In this document: positions 48,827 to 57,919 of the stretch, piece by piece
How the letters are laid out: each line of letters starts with the position of its first letter
Position numbering within the stretch: the stretch's first letter is position 1
Source: SZUA-545 sp050297855
GTDB taxonomy: Bacteria > Campylobacterota > Campylobacteria > Campylobacterales > SZUA-545
Length of the DNA: 64,000 nucleotides
Direction of reading: 5' to 3'
NCBI GenBank assembly: GCA_050297855.1
Contig: JBNKTC010000006.1
Coordinates: 62,001-126,000, forward strand
The notes under the pieces: model-generated
What the model was told of the DNA's origin: nothing
What the model saw: the letters and a program-made list of their open reading frames with translations, nothing else
The model's database searches: none
Program-made: the position numbers and the translations under genes

Positions 48827-50272
48827 TTACACGTGGTAGTTTGGCGCCTCTTTGGTGATGATGACGTCGTGGACATGGCTCTCTTTGAGGCCTGCGGACG
48901 TGATCTCAACAAACTCGGCATTTTTCTGGAACTCGGCGATAGTCGGAGACCCCAGGTATCCCATGGACGAGCGCAGACCGCCCGTCAGCTGGTGGATGAT
49001 GGATGCGATCTTGCCGCGGTAGGGTACACGCCCTTCGATCCCTTCGGGGACCAGCTTGTCCGATGCCGTTCCTTCCTGGAAGTAGCGGTCCGTACTCCCT
49101 TTCTGCATGGCACCGATACTTCCCATGCCGCGGTAGTTTTTGTACTGGCGTCCCTGGTACATGATCGTCTCGCCCGGGCTCTCTTCGGTCCCTGCCAGCA
49201 GGGAACCGATCATGATCGCATTGGCACCCACGGCCAGGGCTTTGGCCACGTCGCCGGAGTATTTGATCCCGCCGTCGGCGATGATCGGTACCCCGTGTTT
49301 GCGCGCCTCTTCGGCACACTCGTCGATGGCGCTGATCTGGGGCACACCCACACCGGCAACGATCCGTGTCGTACAGATACTTCCCGGACCGATACCGACT
49401 TTGACGGCATCCGCACCCGCTTCGGCGAGGGCTTTGACCGCTTCGGCCGTTGCCACGTTCCCGGCGATGATGTCGACGACGAGCTCTTTTTTAATATCTT
49501 TGACCGTGTCGATGATCCCTTTTGAGTGGCCGTGGGCCGAGTCGAGGACCAGGACGTCTACACCGGCATCTACCAGTTTACGGGCACGATCAAGCTGGCC
49601 GACACCGATGGCGGCACCGACGCGAAGGCGGCCGAAGTCGTCTTTGTTGGAGTTCGGGAACTCCTGGCGGCGCTTGATGTCCTTGATCGTCATGAGGCCC
49701 TTGAGGTTGCCCTTTTTATCGACGATAGGGAGCTTTTCGATCTTGTTCTGGTGCATGAGCTGGGCCGCTTCATCCAGCGTGATCCCCTGTTCTGCGGTGA
49801 TCAGCGGGGCTTTTGTCATGACGTCTTTGACATATTTGCCCATATCTTTTTCAAACTGCAGGTCGCGGTTGGTGAGGATACCGACGAGCTTGTCGTGGTC
49901 GTCGATGACCGGAAGTCCGGAGATGCCGAACTCCTCCATGATCTCGTTGACATCTTCAAGTGTCGCATCGGGCGTCGTATAGACGGGGTCGATGATGACA
50001 CCGCTTTCACTCTTCTTGACGCGTTTGACCTCTTTGGCCTGAGAATCTTCATCCATGTTTTTGTGGATAATACCGATACCGCCGAGCCGGGCCATGGCGA
50101 TCGCCGCTTCGTGCTCGGTGACTGTATCCATCGCCGCGGAGACAAGGGGGATGTTCAGCGTGATATTTTTTGTCAGCTGTGTTGAAAGATCCACGGTCTT
50201 TGGCAGGATCTCCGAATATCTCGGAACCAGTAAAACATCGTCAAAAGTGTATCCGCGTTTTCTAATTTTCAT
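48827..50272 (-). CDS. guaB: Inosine-5'-monophosphate dehydrogenase
   Basis: Oxidises IMP to XMP in guanine nucleotide synthesis. The 481-residue protein begins with the signature RGYTFDDVLLVPRYSEILP, contains a pair of CBS domains (about residues 95-210, for example LVGILTNRDLQFEKD and PIVDKKGNLKGLMTIKDIK), and the catalytic loop KVGIGPGSICTTRIVAGVG with its active Cys. The flap and C-terminal segments (GMGSIGAMQKGSTDRYFQEG) follow. 12 bp after gatA in the same direction. Confidence 0.97.
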   Translation of the reverse strand: MKIRKRGYTFDDVLLVPRYSEILPKTVDLSTQLTKNITLNIPLVSAAMDTVTEHEAAIAMARLGGIGIIHKNMDEDSQAKEVKRVKKSESGVIIDPVYTTPDATLEDVNEIMEEFGISGLPVIDDHDKLVGILTNRDLQFEKDMGKYVKDVMTKAPLITAEQGITLDEAAQLMHQNKIEKLPIVDKKGNLKGLMTIKDIKRRQEFPNSNKDDFGRLRVGAAIGVGQLDRARKLVDAGVDVLVLDSAHGHSKGIIDTVKDIKKELVVDIIAGNVATAEAVKALAEAGADAVKVGIGPGSICTTRIVAGVGVPQISAIDECAEEARKHGVPIIADGGIKYSGDVAKALAVGANAIMIGSLLAGTEESPGETIMYQGRQYKNYRGMGSIGAMQKGSTDRYFQEGTASDKLVPEGIEGRVPYRGKIASIIHQLTGGLRSSMGYLGSPTIAEFQKNAEFVEITSAGLKESHVHDVIITKEAPNYHV

Positions 50273-50284
50273 TCTCAGTCGTCC

Positions 50285-51640
50285 TTATAGTGAAATAGAT
50301 CGTTCGGCGCTTGCCGCACCGTCGAGCAGTGTCTGCTCGTCAAAGGCTTTTGCCACCAGCTGCATCCCGATAGGCATGCCGTCTTTGTCTTTACCGACGG
50401 GGATGCTGATCCCCGGGAGTCCCGCGAGGTTGAGGGAGATCGTGTAGATATCGCTCAGGTACATCTCGATAGGAGAAGATTTGGAGTTGAACTCGAATGC
50501 CGTCGTCGGCGTGACGGGCATCAGGATCAGGTCCGCCTCGTTAAATACCGCGTTGTACTCGTCCTTGATCAGGTGGCGTACCTTCTGTGCCTTAAGGTAG
50601 TAGGCGTCGTAGTAGCCGCTGGAGAGTACGAAGCTTCCCAGGAGAATTCGCCGCTTGACCTCTTCGCCGAAGCCTTCGCTGCGCGTATCGAAGTACATAT
50701 CCTTGAGGTTGCCTTCCTCTTTACGGAAACCGTAGCGCACGCCGTCATAGCGGGAGAGGTTGGCGCTGGCTTCCGCCGTCGCGATGATGTAGTACGTGGA
50801 GACGTGGTGCTCGACGTTGGAGAAGTTTTTGTAGATGATCGTGTGGCCCTCTTTTTTGAGCGCTTCGATGGCATCCAGGGTCGCTTTTTTAATATCGTCG
50901 CTCGCCTGGTCGAGGAAGTTCTCGATGACGGCGATGGTCATCTTTCTGTCCGGGTTCAGGTTGGCTGCTGTTGTATCCGGGTTCAGCTTGGCGCTTGTCT
51001 CGTCCATTTTGTCGTGCCCGGAGAGGATGTCATAAAGGATCGCCGCGTCTTCGACGTTCTGGGTGATCGGCCCGATCTGGTCGAGGCTGGAGCTGAACGC
51101 CCCCAGGCCGTACCGGCTGACGCGCCCGTATGTCGGTTTCAGACCGACGCAGCCGCAGAATGCCGCAGGCTGGCGGATACTCCCGCCGGTGTCGCTTCCG
51201 AGTGCCGCGATGGCGATGCCGCCGCCGACCGCCGCCGCGCTCCCGCCGCTGCTCCCGCCGGGTACACGCTCAGGGTTGAAGGGGTTGAGGGTGTTGCCGT
51301 AGAAGCTCGTCTCCGTGGAGCTTCCCATGGCAAACTGGTCCATGTTGGCCCGGCCGAATGCCGAAAGGCCCGCCGCCGCCATCTTCTCGATGACCGTCGC
51401 ATTATACGGGGCGACATACCCCTGGAGGATTTTGGAGGCGGAAGTGATGTTCCATCCTTTGACCTGGATATTGTCCTTGATCAGTACGGGGACCCCGTCG
51501 CCGTACTCGTTGATCGCCTCGCCGGTGTGCTGCTCGACATACGCACCGATGTTGCTGGCTTTGACCTTTGCGGCCAGATCTTTTTTCAGATCGATAATTT
51601 CCCCAGGGTTGAGTTGTAATGCCTCTTTGAGTGTTACCAA
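50285..51640 (-). CDS. gatA: Glutamyl-tRNA(Gln)/aspartyl-tRNA(Asn) amidotransferase subunit A
   Basis: Glutaminase subunit of GatCAB, which makes Gln-tRNA(Gln) and Asn-tRNA(Asn) in bacteria lacking the direct synthetases. The 451-residue amidase has the Lys of VPVLIKDNIQVKGWN, the Ser of GSSGGSAAAVGGG and the nucleophile Ser of ALGSDTGGSIRQPAAF. Translation starts at TTG (51640), with AAAAGGACGG upstream. gatB and gatC are not adjacent. It heads a leftward run gatA-guaB-metX-xseB-nitrilase-ThiF. Confidence 0.95.
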   Translation of the reverse strand: MVTLKEALQLNPGEIIDLKKDLAAKVKASNIGAYVEQHTGEAINEYGDGVPVLIKDNIQVKGWNITSASKILQGYVAPYNATVIEKMAAAGLSAFGRANMDQFAMGSSTETSFYGNTLNPFNPERVPGGSSGGSAAAVGGGIAIAALGSDTGGSIRQPAAFCGCVGLKPTYGRVSRYGLGAFSSSLDQIGPITQNVEDAAILYDILSGHDKMDETSAKLNPDTTAANLNPDRKMTIAVIENFLDQASDDIKKATLDAIEALKKEGHTIIYKNFSNVEHHVSTYYIIATAEASANLSRYDGVRYGFRKEEGNLKDMYFDTRSEGFGEEVKRRILLGSFVLSSGYYDAYYLKAQKVRHLIKDEYNAVFNEADLILMPVTPTTAFEFNSKSSPIEMYLSDIYTISLNLAGLPGISIPVGKDKDGMPIGMQLVAKAFDEQTLLDGAASAERSISL

Positions 51641-51806
51641 GGACCGTCCTTTTGCATGCGAATAATGTTGATAAAAATTATTAGATTATAGCACACGATA
51701 GGTTAATGAGCCCCTGCCTTTAATTGTCAAGAAAGTGTCAAGCCGTTGTCAATCCCCGATTGACGAAGTTCATCTAAACTGGTGACATCTGAAAAAAGGA
51801 GCAACG

Positions 51807-52199
51807 ATGAAAAAAGCGCTACTGACAGGCCTGCTTTTGGCAGGCGCTCTCCAGGCAGGGGCAAACCCTGCACTGCAGGATTATATGAAAGGACTGGCTG
51901 CCGAAGCCAAGGTTTCAGGCTTCAGCGCTGCACAGGGTGAGCAGATCTTCCACGCCAAAAACCAGGGCGGCAAAACCGCCTCCTGCACCAGCTGTCACAC
52001 ATCAGACCTGAGAAACGCGGGTGAGAACGCCAAAACGGGTAAAAAGATCGATCCGCTGGCCCCGTCCGCCAACCCCAAGGCGCTGACGGATGTCAAAAAC
52101 GTCAAAAAGTGGCTGCGGCGCAACTTCCGTGACGTCTATGGACGCGAAGGAACGGCCAAAGAGAAGGGCGACGTGCTCGCCTATATATTAAGTAAATAA
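51807..52199 (+). CDS. DUF1924 monoheme cytochrome c
   Basis: A 130-residue periplasmic cytochrome. Signal peptide MKKALLTGLLLAGALQAGA; one heme motif CTSCH near residue 58 (KTASCTSCHTSDLRNAG); a C-terminal segment NVKKWLRRNFRDVYGREGTA typical of DUF1924 (SHP-type) cytochromes. First gene of the electron-transfer operon, with AAAAGGAG before its ATG. SHP homologues bind O2 or small ligands; the role here is probably as acceptor or donor for the following diheme protein. Confidence 0.9.
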   Translation: MKKALLTGLLLAGALQAGANPALQDYMKGLAAEAKVSGFSAAQGEQIFHAKNQGGKTASCTSCHTSDLRNAGENAKTGKKIDPLAPSANPKALTDVKNVKKWLRRNFRDVYGREGTAKEKGDVLAYILSK

Positions 52200-52210
52200 A
52201 GGAAGAAACA

Positions 52211-52819
52211 ATGCAACGGATTTCAAACGACTTTTTTATGACGGCGGCGGTGGCCTTCCTGGCCGTGATCTCTTCCATGACGATCGCGACGACGACGCTC
52301 TATGCGGACGACGACCGCTATGAATACGGCGAACGCGAGCACAGCGAGTGGAAATTCTGGAAAAAAGGCCGGGTTTCGGGGATGCAGCCGATGAACGCAC
52401 TCTACAAAAACGAATGCGGCTCCTGCCACTTCGCGTACCAGCCGGGGCTTTTGCCCAAACGCTCATGGGACAGGGTGATGAATACGTTGAGCGACCACTT
52501 CGGCACCGACGCCTCCCTGGAGCCCGCGGATGTGGCCAAGCTGAAAGCCTACCTGGCCGAATACGCGGCTGACGGCGGCAAGGCGGACTACCGCTACTAC
52601 CAGAAGTTTAACCGCAGCATCCCGCGTGACGCGGCCCCCATGCGTATCAGCGAGATCCCCTATTTTGTCAAGGAGCACAACGAGATCCCGCTGCGGGCGA
52701 TCAAGCAGGATGCCGTCAAAAGCCTGGCCCACTGCCAGAAGTGCCACACGACTGCCGATCAGGGGAACTACGGCGAGCGGGGCATTAATATTCCCGGGTT
52801 CGGGAGATGGGACGACTGA
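52211..52819 (+). CDS. Diheme c-type cytochrome
   Basis: A 202-residue periplasmic diheme cytochrome with an N-terminal signal/anchor (MTAAVAFLAVISSMTIATTT) and two heme motifs: CGSCH near residue 70 (KNECGSCHFAYQPGLLPKRS) and CQKCH near 178 (LAHCQKCHTTADQG). Its domain closely resembles the C-terminal half of the next gene product. It is the family often annotated as diheme cytochrome c (DHC). It lies 11 bp after the DUF1924 gene. Confidence 0.92.
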   Translation: MQRISNDFFMTAAVAFLAVISSMTIATTTLYADDDRYEYGEREHSEWKFWKKGRVSGMQPMNALYKNECGSCHFAYQPGLLPKRSWDRVMNTLSDHFGTDASLEPADVAKLKAYLAEYAADGGKADYRYYQKFNRSIPRDAAPMRISEIPYFVKEHNEIPLRAIKQDAVKSLAHCQKCHTTADQGNYGERGINIPGFGRWDD

Positions 52820-52821
52820 TT

Positions 52822-53949
52822 ATGAAACCGAGCTACATATGGAGCGTGCCCACACGGCTCTTCCACTGGCTGCTGGCCTTTGCCATCCTGGCAGGCTACC
52901 TCAGCGGGGATGAAGACCGCCTGCTGAACCTCCACGCGGCCTTCGGGGTGCTGGCGGGGGCGCTGCTGCTTTTCCGTATCTTCTGGGGGTTTGCCGGGGT
53001 GCGCTACAGTGCCTTTAAAGATTTCGAGCTGAGTAAAGACGCGCTTAAATCCTACCTGCTGAACCTCTTTAACCCCAAAAAGAGCTATGCGGGCCACAAC
53101 CCGGCGGCGAGCTGGGGGGTGATCCTGATGATTATCCTGGGGCTGGTGGCCGTAGCGACCGGCTTCCTGGCTTACGGCGTGCAGGAGGGGAGGGGGCTTT
53201 TCAGCTTCCTGAATATCCCGCTCTTTCGCCAGATGGAGCTGTTCGAGGAGCTGCACGAGGTCTCGGCCAACCTGCTGATGTTCGTCATCGGCGCCCATGT
53301 CGGGGGCGTGCTGCTGGACCGGCTGCTGCACAAAGAGGTGGGCACCATGGCCTCCATGGCTAACGGCCGTAAAAACCTCGAAGCCGAGAGCGTACGGCTG
53401 AACATCTTTCAAAAGCTGCTGGCGACAGCGGGGCTTGGGGCGGCGATTTTGCTGTTTGCCTACACCCTGAGCGTGCCGAACAACCCGCTGATCGCGTCGG
53501 CCAACACACCCGTCGACTACCAGAAGGAGCACGCCGACTTCTACGACGAGTGCATCGCCTGCCACACCCTCTACCCGCCCTTCCTGCTTCCCAAAAAGTC
53601 GTGGCGGGTGATGATGGGGGAGCTTGAGAACCACTTCGGCGACGATGCCTCCCTGGACGAGCCGGTACGGGTCTCCATCCTGTCCTATCTTGAAAAGCAT
53701 GCGGCGGAGCAGTCGACGAAGGAGTCGGCCTTCAAGGCGCTGGCCTCGATGAAAGGCGCCGATACCACGATGATCGCCTACACCGACACCCCCTACTGGA
53801 AAGCCCGTCACCGGGCGATCCCCAAAGAGCGTTTCAAAAGCCCGGAAGTGAAGAGCAAAGCCAACTGCAAGGCTTGTCATTTAAATATAGAAAAAGGTAT
53901 CATTGAGGACGAATATATCCGGATGCCGGAAATGGAAAAAGTGAGATGA
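52822..53949 (+). CDS. Cytochrome b561 domain fused to a diheme cytochrome c domain
   Basis: A 375-residue membrane protein. Residues about 1-180 form a four-helix cytochrome b561 (FHWLLAFAILAGYLSG, NLHAAFGVLAGALLLFRIFW, ELFEELHEVSANLLMFVIGA with paired heme-ligand His). Another hydrophobic span (about 200-218) leads to a periplasmic diheme domain with CIACH near 251 and CKACH near 355 (SKANCKACHLN). The c-type part duplicates the protein of the preceding gene. It should move electrons from quinol in the membrane to periplasmic cytochromes. The ATG at 52822 follows the upstream stop by 2 bp. Confidence 0.9.
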   Translation: MKPSYIWSVPTRLFHWLLAFAILAGYLSGDEDRLLNLHAAFGVLAGALLLFRIFWGFAGVRYSAFKDFELSKDALKSYLLNLFNPKKSYAGHNPAASWGVILMIILGLVAVATGFLAYGVQEGRGLFSFLNIPLFRQMELFEELHEVSANLLMFVIGAHVGGVLLDRLLHKEVGTMASMANGRKNLEAESVRLNIFQKLLATAGLGAAILLFAYTLSVPNNPLIASANTPVDYQKEHADFYDECIACHTLYPPFLLPKKSWRVMMGELENHFGDDASLDEPVRVSILSYLEKHAAEQSTKESAFKALASMKGADTTMIAYTDTPYWKARHRAIPKERFKSPEVKSKANCKACHLNIEKGIIEDEYIRMPEMEKVR

Positions 53950-54338
53950 TCAAAGCGTTTTTAGCCTTTTTACTGGTCGCGGGGTTTCTTCTCGGCGACG
54001 ATGACGACCATGACCGCTACGAGCGGCACCATATCCCCAAGGACCTCAGCTTCCTGGATCTCAGCCGCGACCAGTCAAGCCGGGTCCGGGAGATCCTCTA
54101 TGACTACAAACATGCCCTTAAGCGTTTCCGTCATGAGAAAAAGGAGCATGCGCACGAAGCGGGGGAGCTGTTTGTCCAGGGGGAGTTCGATGCCGCGAAG
54201 TATAAGGCGATGCGGGGCGAGCTGGAGAGCCGGGCGATCCGTATCCAGGCCGACTTCCTGCAAAAACTCCACGCCATCCTGACCCCCAAGCAGCGCAAAC
54301 GCTTCCTGCACTATTTCGATGAATGGGACGTTGATTGA
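53946..54338 (+). CDS. Exported CpxP/Spy-like protein
   Basis: A 130-residue exported helical protein: signal peptide MIKAFLAFLLVAGFLLG, an Asp/His-rich start (DDDDHDRYERHH) that could bind metal, and a helical core ending in ILTPKQRKRFLHYF, resembling the LTxxQ repeat of Spy/CpxP-type periplasmic stress proteins. It overlaps the cytochrome fusion by 4 bp and the response regulator by 1 bp. As in Cpx systems it may modulate the following sensor kinase; this is inference from context. Confidence 0.78.
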   Translation: MIKAFLAFLLVAGFLLGDDDDHDRYERHHIPKDLSFLDLSRDQSSRVREILYDYKHALKRFRHEKKEHAHEAGELFVQGEFDAAKYKAMRGELESRAIRIQADFLQKLHAILTPKQRKRFLHYFDEWDVD

Positions 54339-55009
54339 TGGTCCGGGTCCTGCTCATCGAAGACGACGCGGAGATGGTCAAACTCATCGGCGACTACCTC
54401 CACAACTACGGCTATAGCGTCACCGCACTCTCCGACCCGGCGGCAGAATTCGGGAAGTTTGAGAAGGAGCTGGACGACTACGATGTGGTGATCGTCGACC
54501 TGATGCTCCCCGGCATCGACGGCTTCGACCTCTGCAAGCGCATACGCGGCCACTCCCAGATCCCCATCATCATCTCCTCCGCCCGCGGCGACATCGGCAA
54601 CAAGATCTACGGCTACGAGCTGGGCGTGGACGACTACCTGGCCAAGCCCTACGAACCCCGCGAGCTGATCCTCCGCATCGAGGCGATCCTGCGCCGTAGC
54701 CAGAAAGCGAGCCCCAAACAGACGGTGGCCGATTTCGAGATCGACCCCGCCAGCCGCGAGGTGACGCAAGAGGGCTACGCCATCGACTTTACCCCCGTCG
54801 AGTACGAGATCTTCCACTACCTCACCCAAAACCCCCAGAAGGTGATCTCCCGCGAGCAGATCGCCCAGGCGACCTCCCTGGACTACGATACCAAAGACCG
54901 CACCGTGGACATGCACATCAGCAACATCCGCTACAAGATCGGCGACGACGCCAAACATCCCAAATACATCAAGTCGGTCTGGGGGATCGGCTACAAGTTC
55001 ATCGGCTGA
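54338..55009 (+). CDS. OmpR-family response regulator
   Basis: A 223-residue response regulator. The receiver domain has the acidic pocket (LLIEDDAEMV), the phosphoacceptor Asp in VVIVDLMLPGIDG and the Lys in DYLAKPYEPREL. The C-terminal OmpR/PhoB winged helix shows SREVTQEGYAIDFTPVEYEI and RTVDMHISNIRYKIGDD. Start ATG overlaps the previous stop (TGATG). Partner of the kinase 2 bp downstream; the cytochrome operon upstream is its likely target. Confidence 0.95.
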   Translation: MVRVLLIEDDAEMVKLIGDYLHNYGYSVTALSDPAAEFGKFEKELDDYDVVIVDLMLPGIDGFDLCKRIRGHSQIPIIISSARGDIGNKIYGYELGVDDYLAKPYEPRELILRIEAILRRSQKASPKQTVADFEIDPASREVTQEGYAIDFTPVEYEIFHYLTQNPQKVISREQIAQATSLDYDTKDRTVDMHISNIRYKIGDDAKHPKYIKSVWGIGYKFIG

Positions 55010-55011
55010 GC

Positions 55012-56244
55012 ATGTCCATCTTCTACAAGACCTTTATCCTTTTTGCCGTGAGTCTGCTGCTGATGCTCTTCGTGGGCAACGAGATGAACCGCATGAACGA
55101 CGCCAAGATCGAGGCACTGGTCAAGGAGAAGTACCTGGATACCTCCACCGCCCTTTTTGAAGACCTGAGCGCCGGGGACACGGCGGCCCTGGATCAAAAG
55201 CTCAAAACGCTTGATTTCGAGCGGCTCGACCCCGCCCACTACCGCGAGAACTCCACTCCCGTCTACACCAAAGAGAACGACTTCGGCTCCCTCAGGATCC
55301 TCCGCCACGAAGACGGCCGTTATGTCCTCTACCTCCGCTACCTGGACGAAGAGATCGCCGCGGCCGACCGCGCCCAGGAGGAGGATTTCCGCCAGCAGCT
55401 CTTCCTGAACCTCCTGATCCTCTCGGATATCGCCATCCTGGTGGTCATCTTCCTCTTCGTTCTACGCATGCTTTCCCCCATCAAAACGATCTCGCGCCTT
55501 CTGGTGCGCTTCTCCGAGGGAGAGTACGCCACGCGGATCAAAAAACCGTCCAACGACGAGATTGGCACCCTGGCCGAGACGTTCAACACAATGGCCGAAC
55601 GCACCCAGGCCCTCATCACCTCCCGCGAAAGCCTCCTGCGCGACATCGGGCACGAGCTGAAGACCCCCATCTCCAAGGGCAAGCTCGCCCTGGAGATGAT
55701 GGAGGAGAGCGAGTACAAGGCGATCGTAAAAAAAGCATTCATCAATCTCGACGAACTTACCGGCGAACTCCTCTCCCTGGAACGCCTCAAGTCCGGCAGC
55801 CACGAGCTGGCGAAGGAGCGTTTCGGCGTCGAGACCCTCATTCTCGAAAGCCTCTCGCGGCTCTATATCGAGGACGAATCCCTGGTACGCGTCGAGATCG
55901 AAGAAACGTTTATGGTCGATGGGGATAAAAACTACCTCGTCATGGCGCTTAAAAACCTGATCGACAACGGCCTCAAATACGGCACCCAAAGCCCGGTGCT
56001 TATCCATGCCGGGGGAGGGCAGGTGGCTGTCAAGAGCTACGGCAGACGGCTGGAGAAAGAGCTGGAACATTATCTTGAGGTCTTTACCCAGGGAGAAGAC
56101 TCCCGGGGCAAGGCCGGGTACGGGATCGGGCTGAGTATCGTGCGTACGGTACTGGAACGGCACGGATTTGTACTCGGGTATACGTATGAAGAGGGGATGA
56201 ATGTCTTTACGGTAACGTTTGACAGCACGCAACAAACTAAGTGA
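55012..56244 (+). CDS. ArsS-type HAMP sensor histidine kinase
   Basis: A 410-residue kinase: one N-terminal membrane span (about 5-22), a periplasmic domain of about 110 residues, a second span (about 138-155), HAMP (SPIKTISRLLVRFSEGEYAT), H-box RDIGHELKTPISKGKLALEM and a catalytic domain with N-box KNLIDNGLKYG and G2-like GKAGYGIGLSIV. The canonical DxGxG box is absent: KSYGRRLEKELEHYLEVFTQ lies where it would be, as in epsilonproteobacterial ArsS. It follows the response regulator by 2 bp. Confidence 0.93.
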   Translation: MSIFYKTFILFAVSLLLMLFVGNEMNRMNDAKIEALVKEKYLDTSTALFEDLSAGDTAALDQKLKTLDFERLDPAHYRENSTPVYTKENDFGSLRILRHEDGRYVLYLRYLDEEIAAADRAQEEDFRQQLFLNLLILSDIAILVVIFLFVLRMLSPIKTISRLLVRFSEGEYATRIKKPSNDEIGTLAETFNTMAERTQALITSRESLLRDIGHELKTPISKGKLALEMMEESEYKAIVKKAFINLDELTGELLSLERLKSGSHELAKERFGVETLILESLSRLYIEDESLVRVEIEETFMVDGDKNYLVMALKNLIDNGLKYGTQSPVLIHAGGGQVAVKSYGRRLEKELEHYLEVFTQGEDSRGKAGYGIGLSIVRTVLERHGFVLGYTYEEGMNVFTVTFDSTQQTK

Positions 56245-56284
56245 ATATGCTGTACGATACTCTACTTTATGCCGGAATGTGACT

Positions 56285-57817
56285 ATGACTGAAAACCTGG
56301 AATTCCTTTTTGAATTTATTGATGACCTGCCTGTAGGTATCGCACGCAACGACACAACCGGGGAGACACCCAATCACTTCAACCGATTTTTCTACACGAT
56401 GTTCGGCTGGGACCGGTCCGACATCGATACGATGGAGAAGTGGTTTTCCAATGCGTATCCCGACGAAGCGTATCGCGCCGAAGTCGTTCAGCTGTGGCAG
56501 GAGATGATCGATGATACCGAGTCCAACAACAAGGCCCACTCCTATCCGGTAGAGGTCAAAGTCGCGTGCAAGGACGGCAGCGTCAAGTGGTGCAAAGCGC
56601 GCTACTACCGTAAGAAAAACTTTATCTACGGAATCTTTACCGATCTCACCGTACAAAAAGAGAACGAAGACAACCTGAACAGGACCATTGAAGCGTTCAA
56701 GGCATCGGAGCTGCGAAAAAACCTCGCCCTGAAAGCGGGGACCATCGGCATCTGGGAATGGGACTTCATCTCAAACACTCTGGTGTGGGATGAGACGATG
56801 TACCGGATTTACGGCGTCGATCCCGAGAGTGATGGGACCAGCCCCTATACGATGTGGAACAATTCGGTCGATCCCAATGACAGACAGCGTGCGGAAGAGA
56901 ACCTCCTGCACGCCAAAGAGACCAACGGCGAATACAATGAAGAGTTCTGGATCATGACACCTGGGGGAGAAAGAAAGTGTATCCACGCAATAGGGACAAA
57001 CGAGTTTGACAGCAGCGGCAAGGCCGTCAAGATGGTCGGTATCAATACCGATATTACGGCCTCCAAGGATATCGAGTTAAAACTCGAAGAGCGCGTACAG
57101 CAGGAGATCGAGAAAAACAAGAACAACTTTGAACTCATGGTCCAGCAGGCCAAACAGGCCACACTCGGCGAGATCCTGAATAATATCGCCCATCACTGGC
57201 GGCAGCCGTTGACGGTCATCGACCTTCAGCTGCAGGAACTGGAGTATGACTACCAAAGCGGTGAACTGAATGATATCCTGCTAAAGGAGATCATCGATAC
57301 CTCCCGCAACGAAATCCTTTTTCTTTCAAATATCATCGACCGATTCCGGCAGTTTTTCCTGCCGTACAAAACGGCGGACAATATCGATATGAAGAAAAGC
57401 CTGGAATCCGCCCTGGAACTGCTCGAACTGGATTTTAAACGCCACTCCATCGAGGTGACGCTTGAAGAGAAGAGTCCGCTGCGTGTCTTCGGGCTCAAAA
57501 GCGATATCAACCAGGTTATCATCGCACTGCTCAATAACGCAAAAGACGCCATAGTCAGAAGCAAAGCCAAAGGGAAGATCCATATTGTCATCGACACAGA
57601 CGCTTTCTCAATTTTAGATAACGGCGGCGGTATCCAGGCCGATGATATTGAGAAGGTCTTTAACCCCTATTTTTCCACGAAGTTTTCGGGAAAGGGTGTC
57701 GGGTTGAGCCTTTTTATGGTCAAGGGTATTGTCGAAAACAAACTGCACGGCAGCATTCACGCGGAAAACCGTTCCGGCGGGGCCCTCTTTACGGTCAGCT
57801 TTTCAGATAAAAGTTAA
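56285..57817 (+). CDS. Two-PAS cytoplasmic sensor histidine kinase
   Basis: A 510-residue kinase without membrane spans. It has an N-terminal PAS-like domain (about 5-125, VKWCKARYYRKKNFIYGIFT), a second PAS with PAC (about 150-265, GTIGIWEWDFISNTLVWDET, KMVGINTDITASKDIE), a coiled coil, H-box LNNIAHHWRQPLTVIDLQLQ and a catalytic domain with N-box LLNNAKDAIV and glycine boxes DNGGGIQADD and GKGVGLSLFMVK. No response regulator is adjacent. The ATG at 56285 begins 40 bp after the ArsS-like gene stop. A repeat-type terminator follows. Confidence 0.88.
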   Translation: MTENLEFLFEFIDDLPVGIARNDTTGETPNHFNRFFYTMFGWDRSDIDTMEKWFSNAYPDEAYRAEVVQLWQEMIDDTESNNKAHSYPVEVKVACKDGSVKWCKARYYRKKNFIYGIFTDLTVQKENEDNLNRTIEAFKASELRKNLALKAGTIGIWEWDFISNTLVWDETMYRIYGVDPESDGTSPYTMWNNSVDPNDRQRAEENLLHAKETNGEYNEEFWIMTPGGERKCIHAIGTNEFDSSGKAVKMVGINTDITASKDIELKLEERVQQEIEKNKNNFELMVQQAKQATLGEILNNIAHHWRQPLTVIDLQLQELEYDYQSGELNDILLKEIIDTSRNEILFLSNIIDRFRQFFLPYKTADNIDMKKSLESALELLELDFKRHSIEVTLEEKSPLRVFGLKSDINQVIIALLNNAKDAIVRSKAKGKIHIVIDTDAFSILDNGGGIQADDIEKVFNPYFSTKFSGKGVGLSLFMVKGIVENKLHGSIHAENRSGGALFTVSFSDKS

Positions 57818-57821
57818 CGGC

Positions 57822-57848
57822 GGGGATTTCGGTCTGACTGTAATCCCC
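57822..57848 (+). terminator. Terminator-like hairpin, copy 1
   Basis: GGGGATT (57822-57828) pairs with AATCCCC (57842-57848) around TCGGTCTGACTGT. The sequence is nearly the same as the hairpin at 60808-60832. It lies 4 bp after the PAS kinase stop. Confidence 0.6.
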
Positions 57849-57919
57849 ACATCTCTTTTCCCTCTCTCAGCGCCGATACGGCACACTTTACAAAAATAAA
57901 AACTATCAAAGGTACATAT

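Noticed and set aside
54311..54958. 215-codon frame opposite the response regulator
   Set aside because: Antisense shadow of a clear OmpR-family gene; its Val/Asp/His-rich composition and lack of a ribosome binding site fit no real protein.
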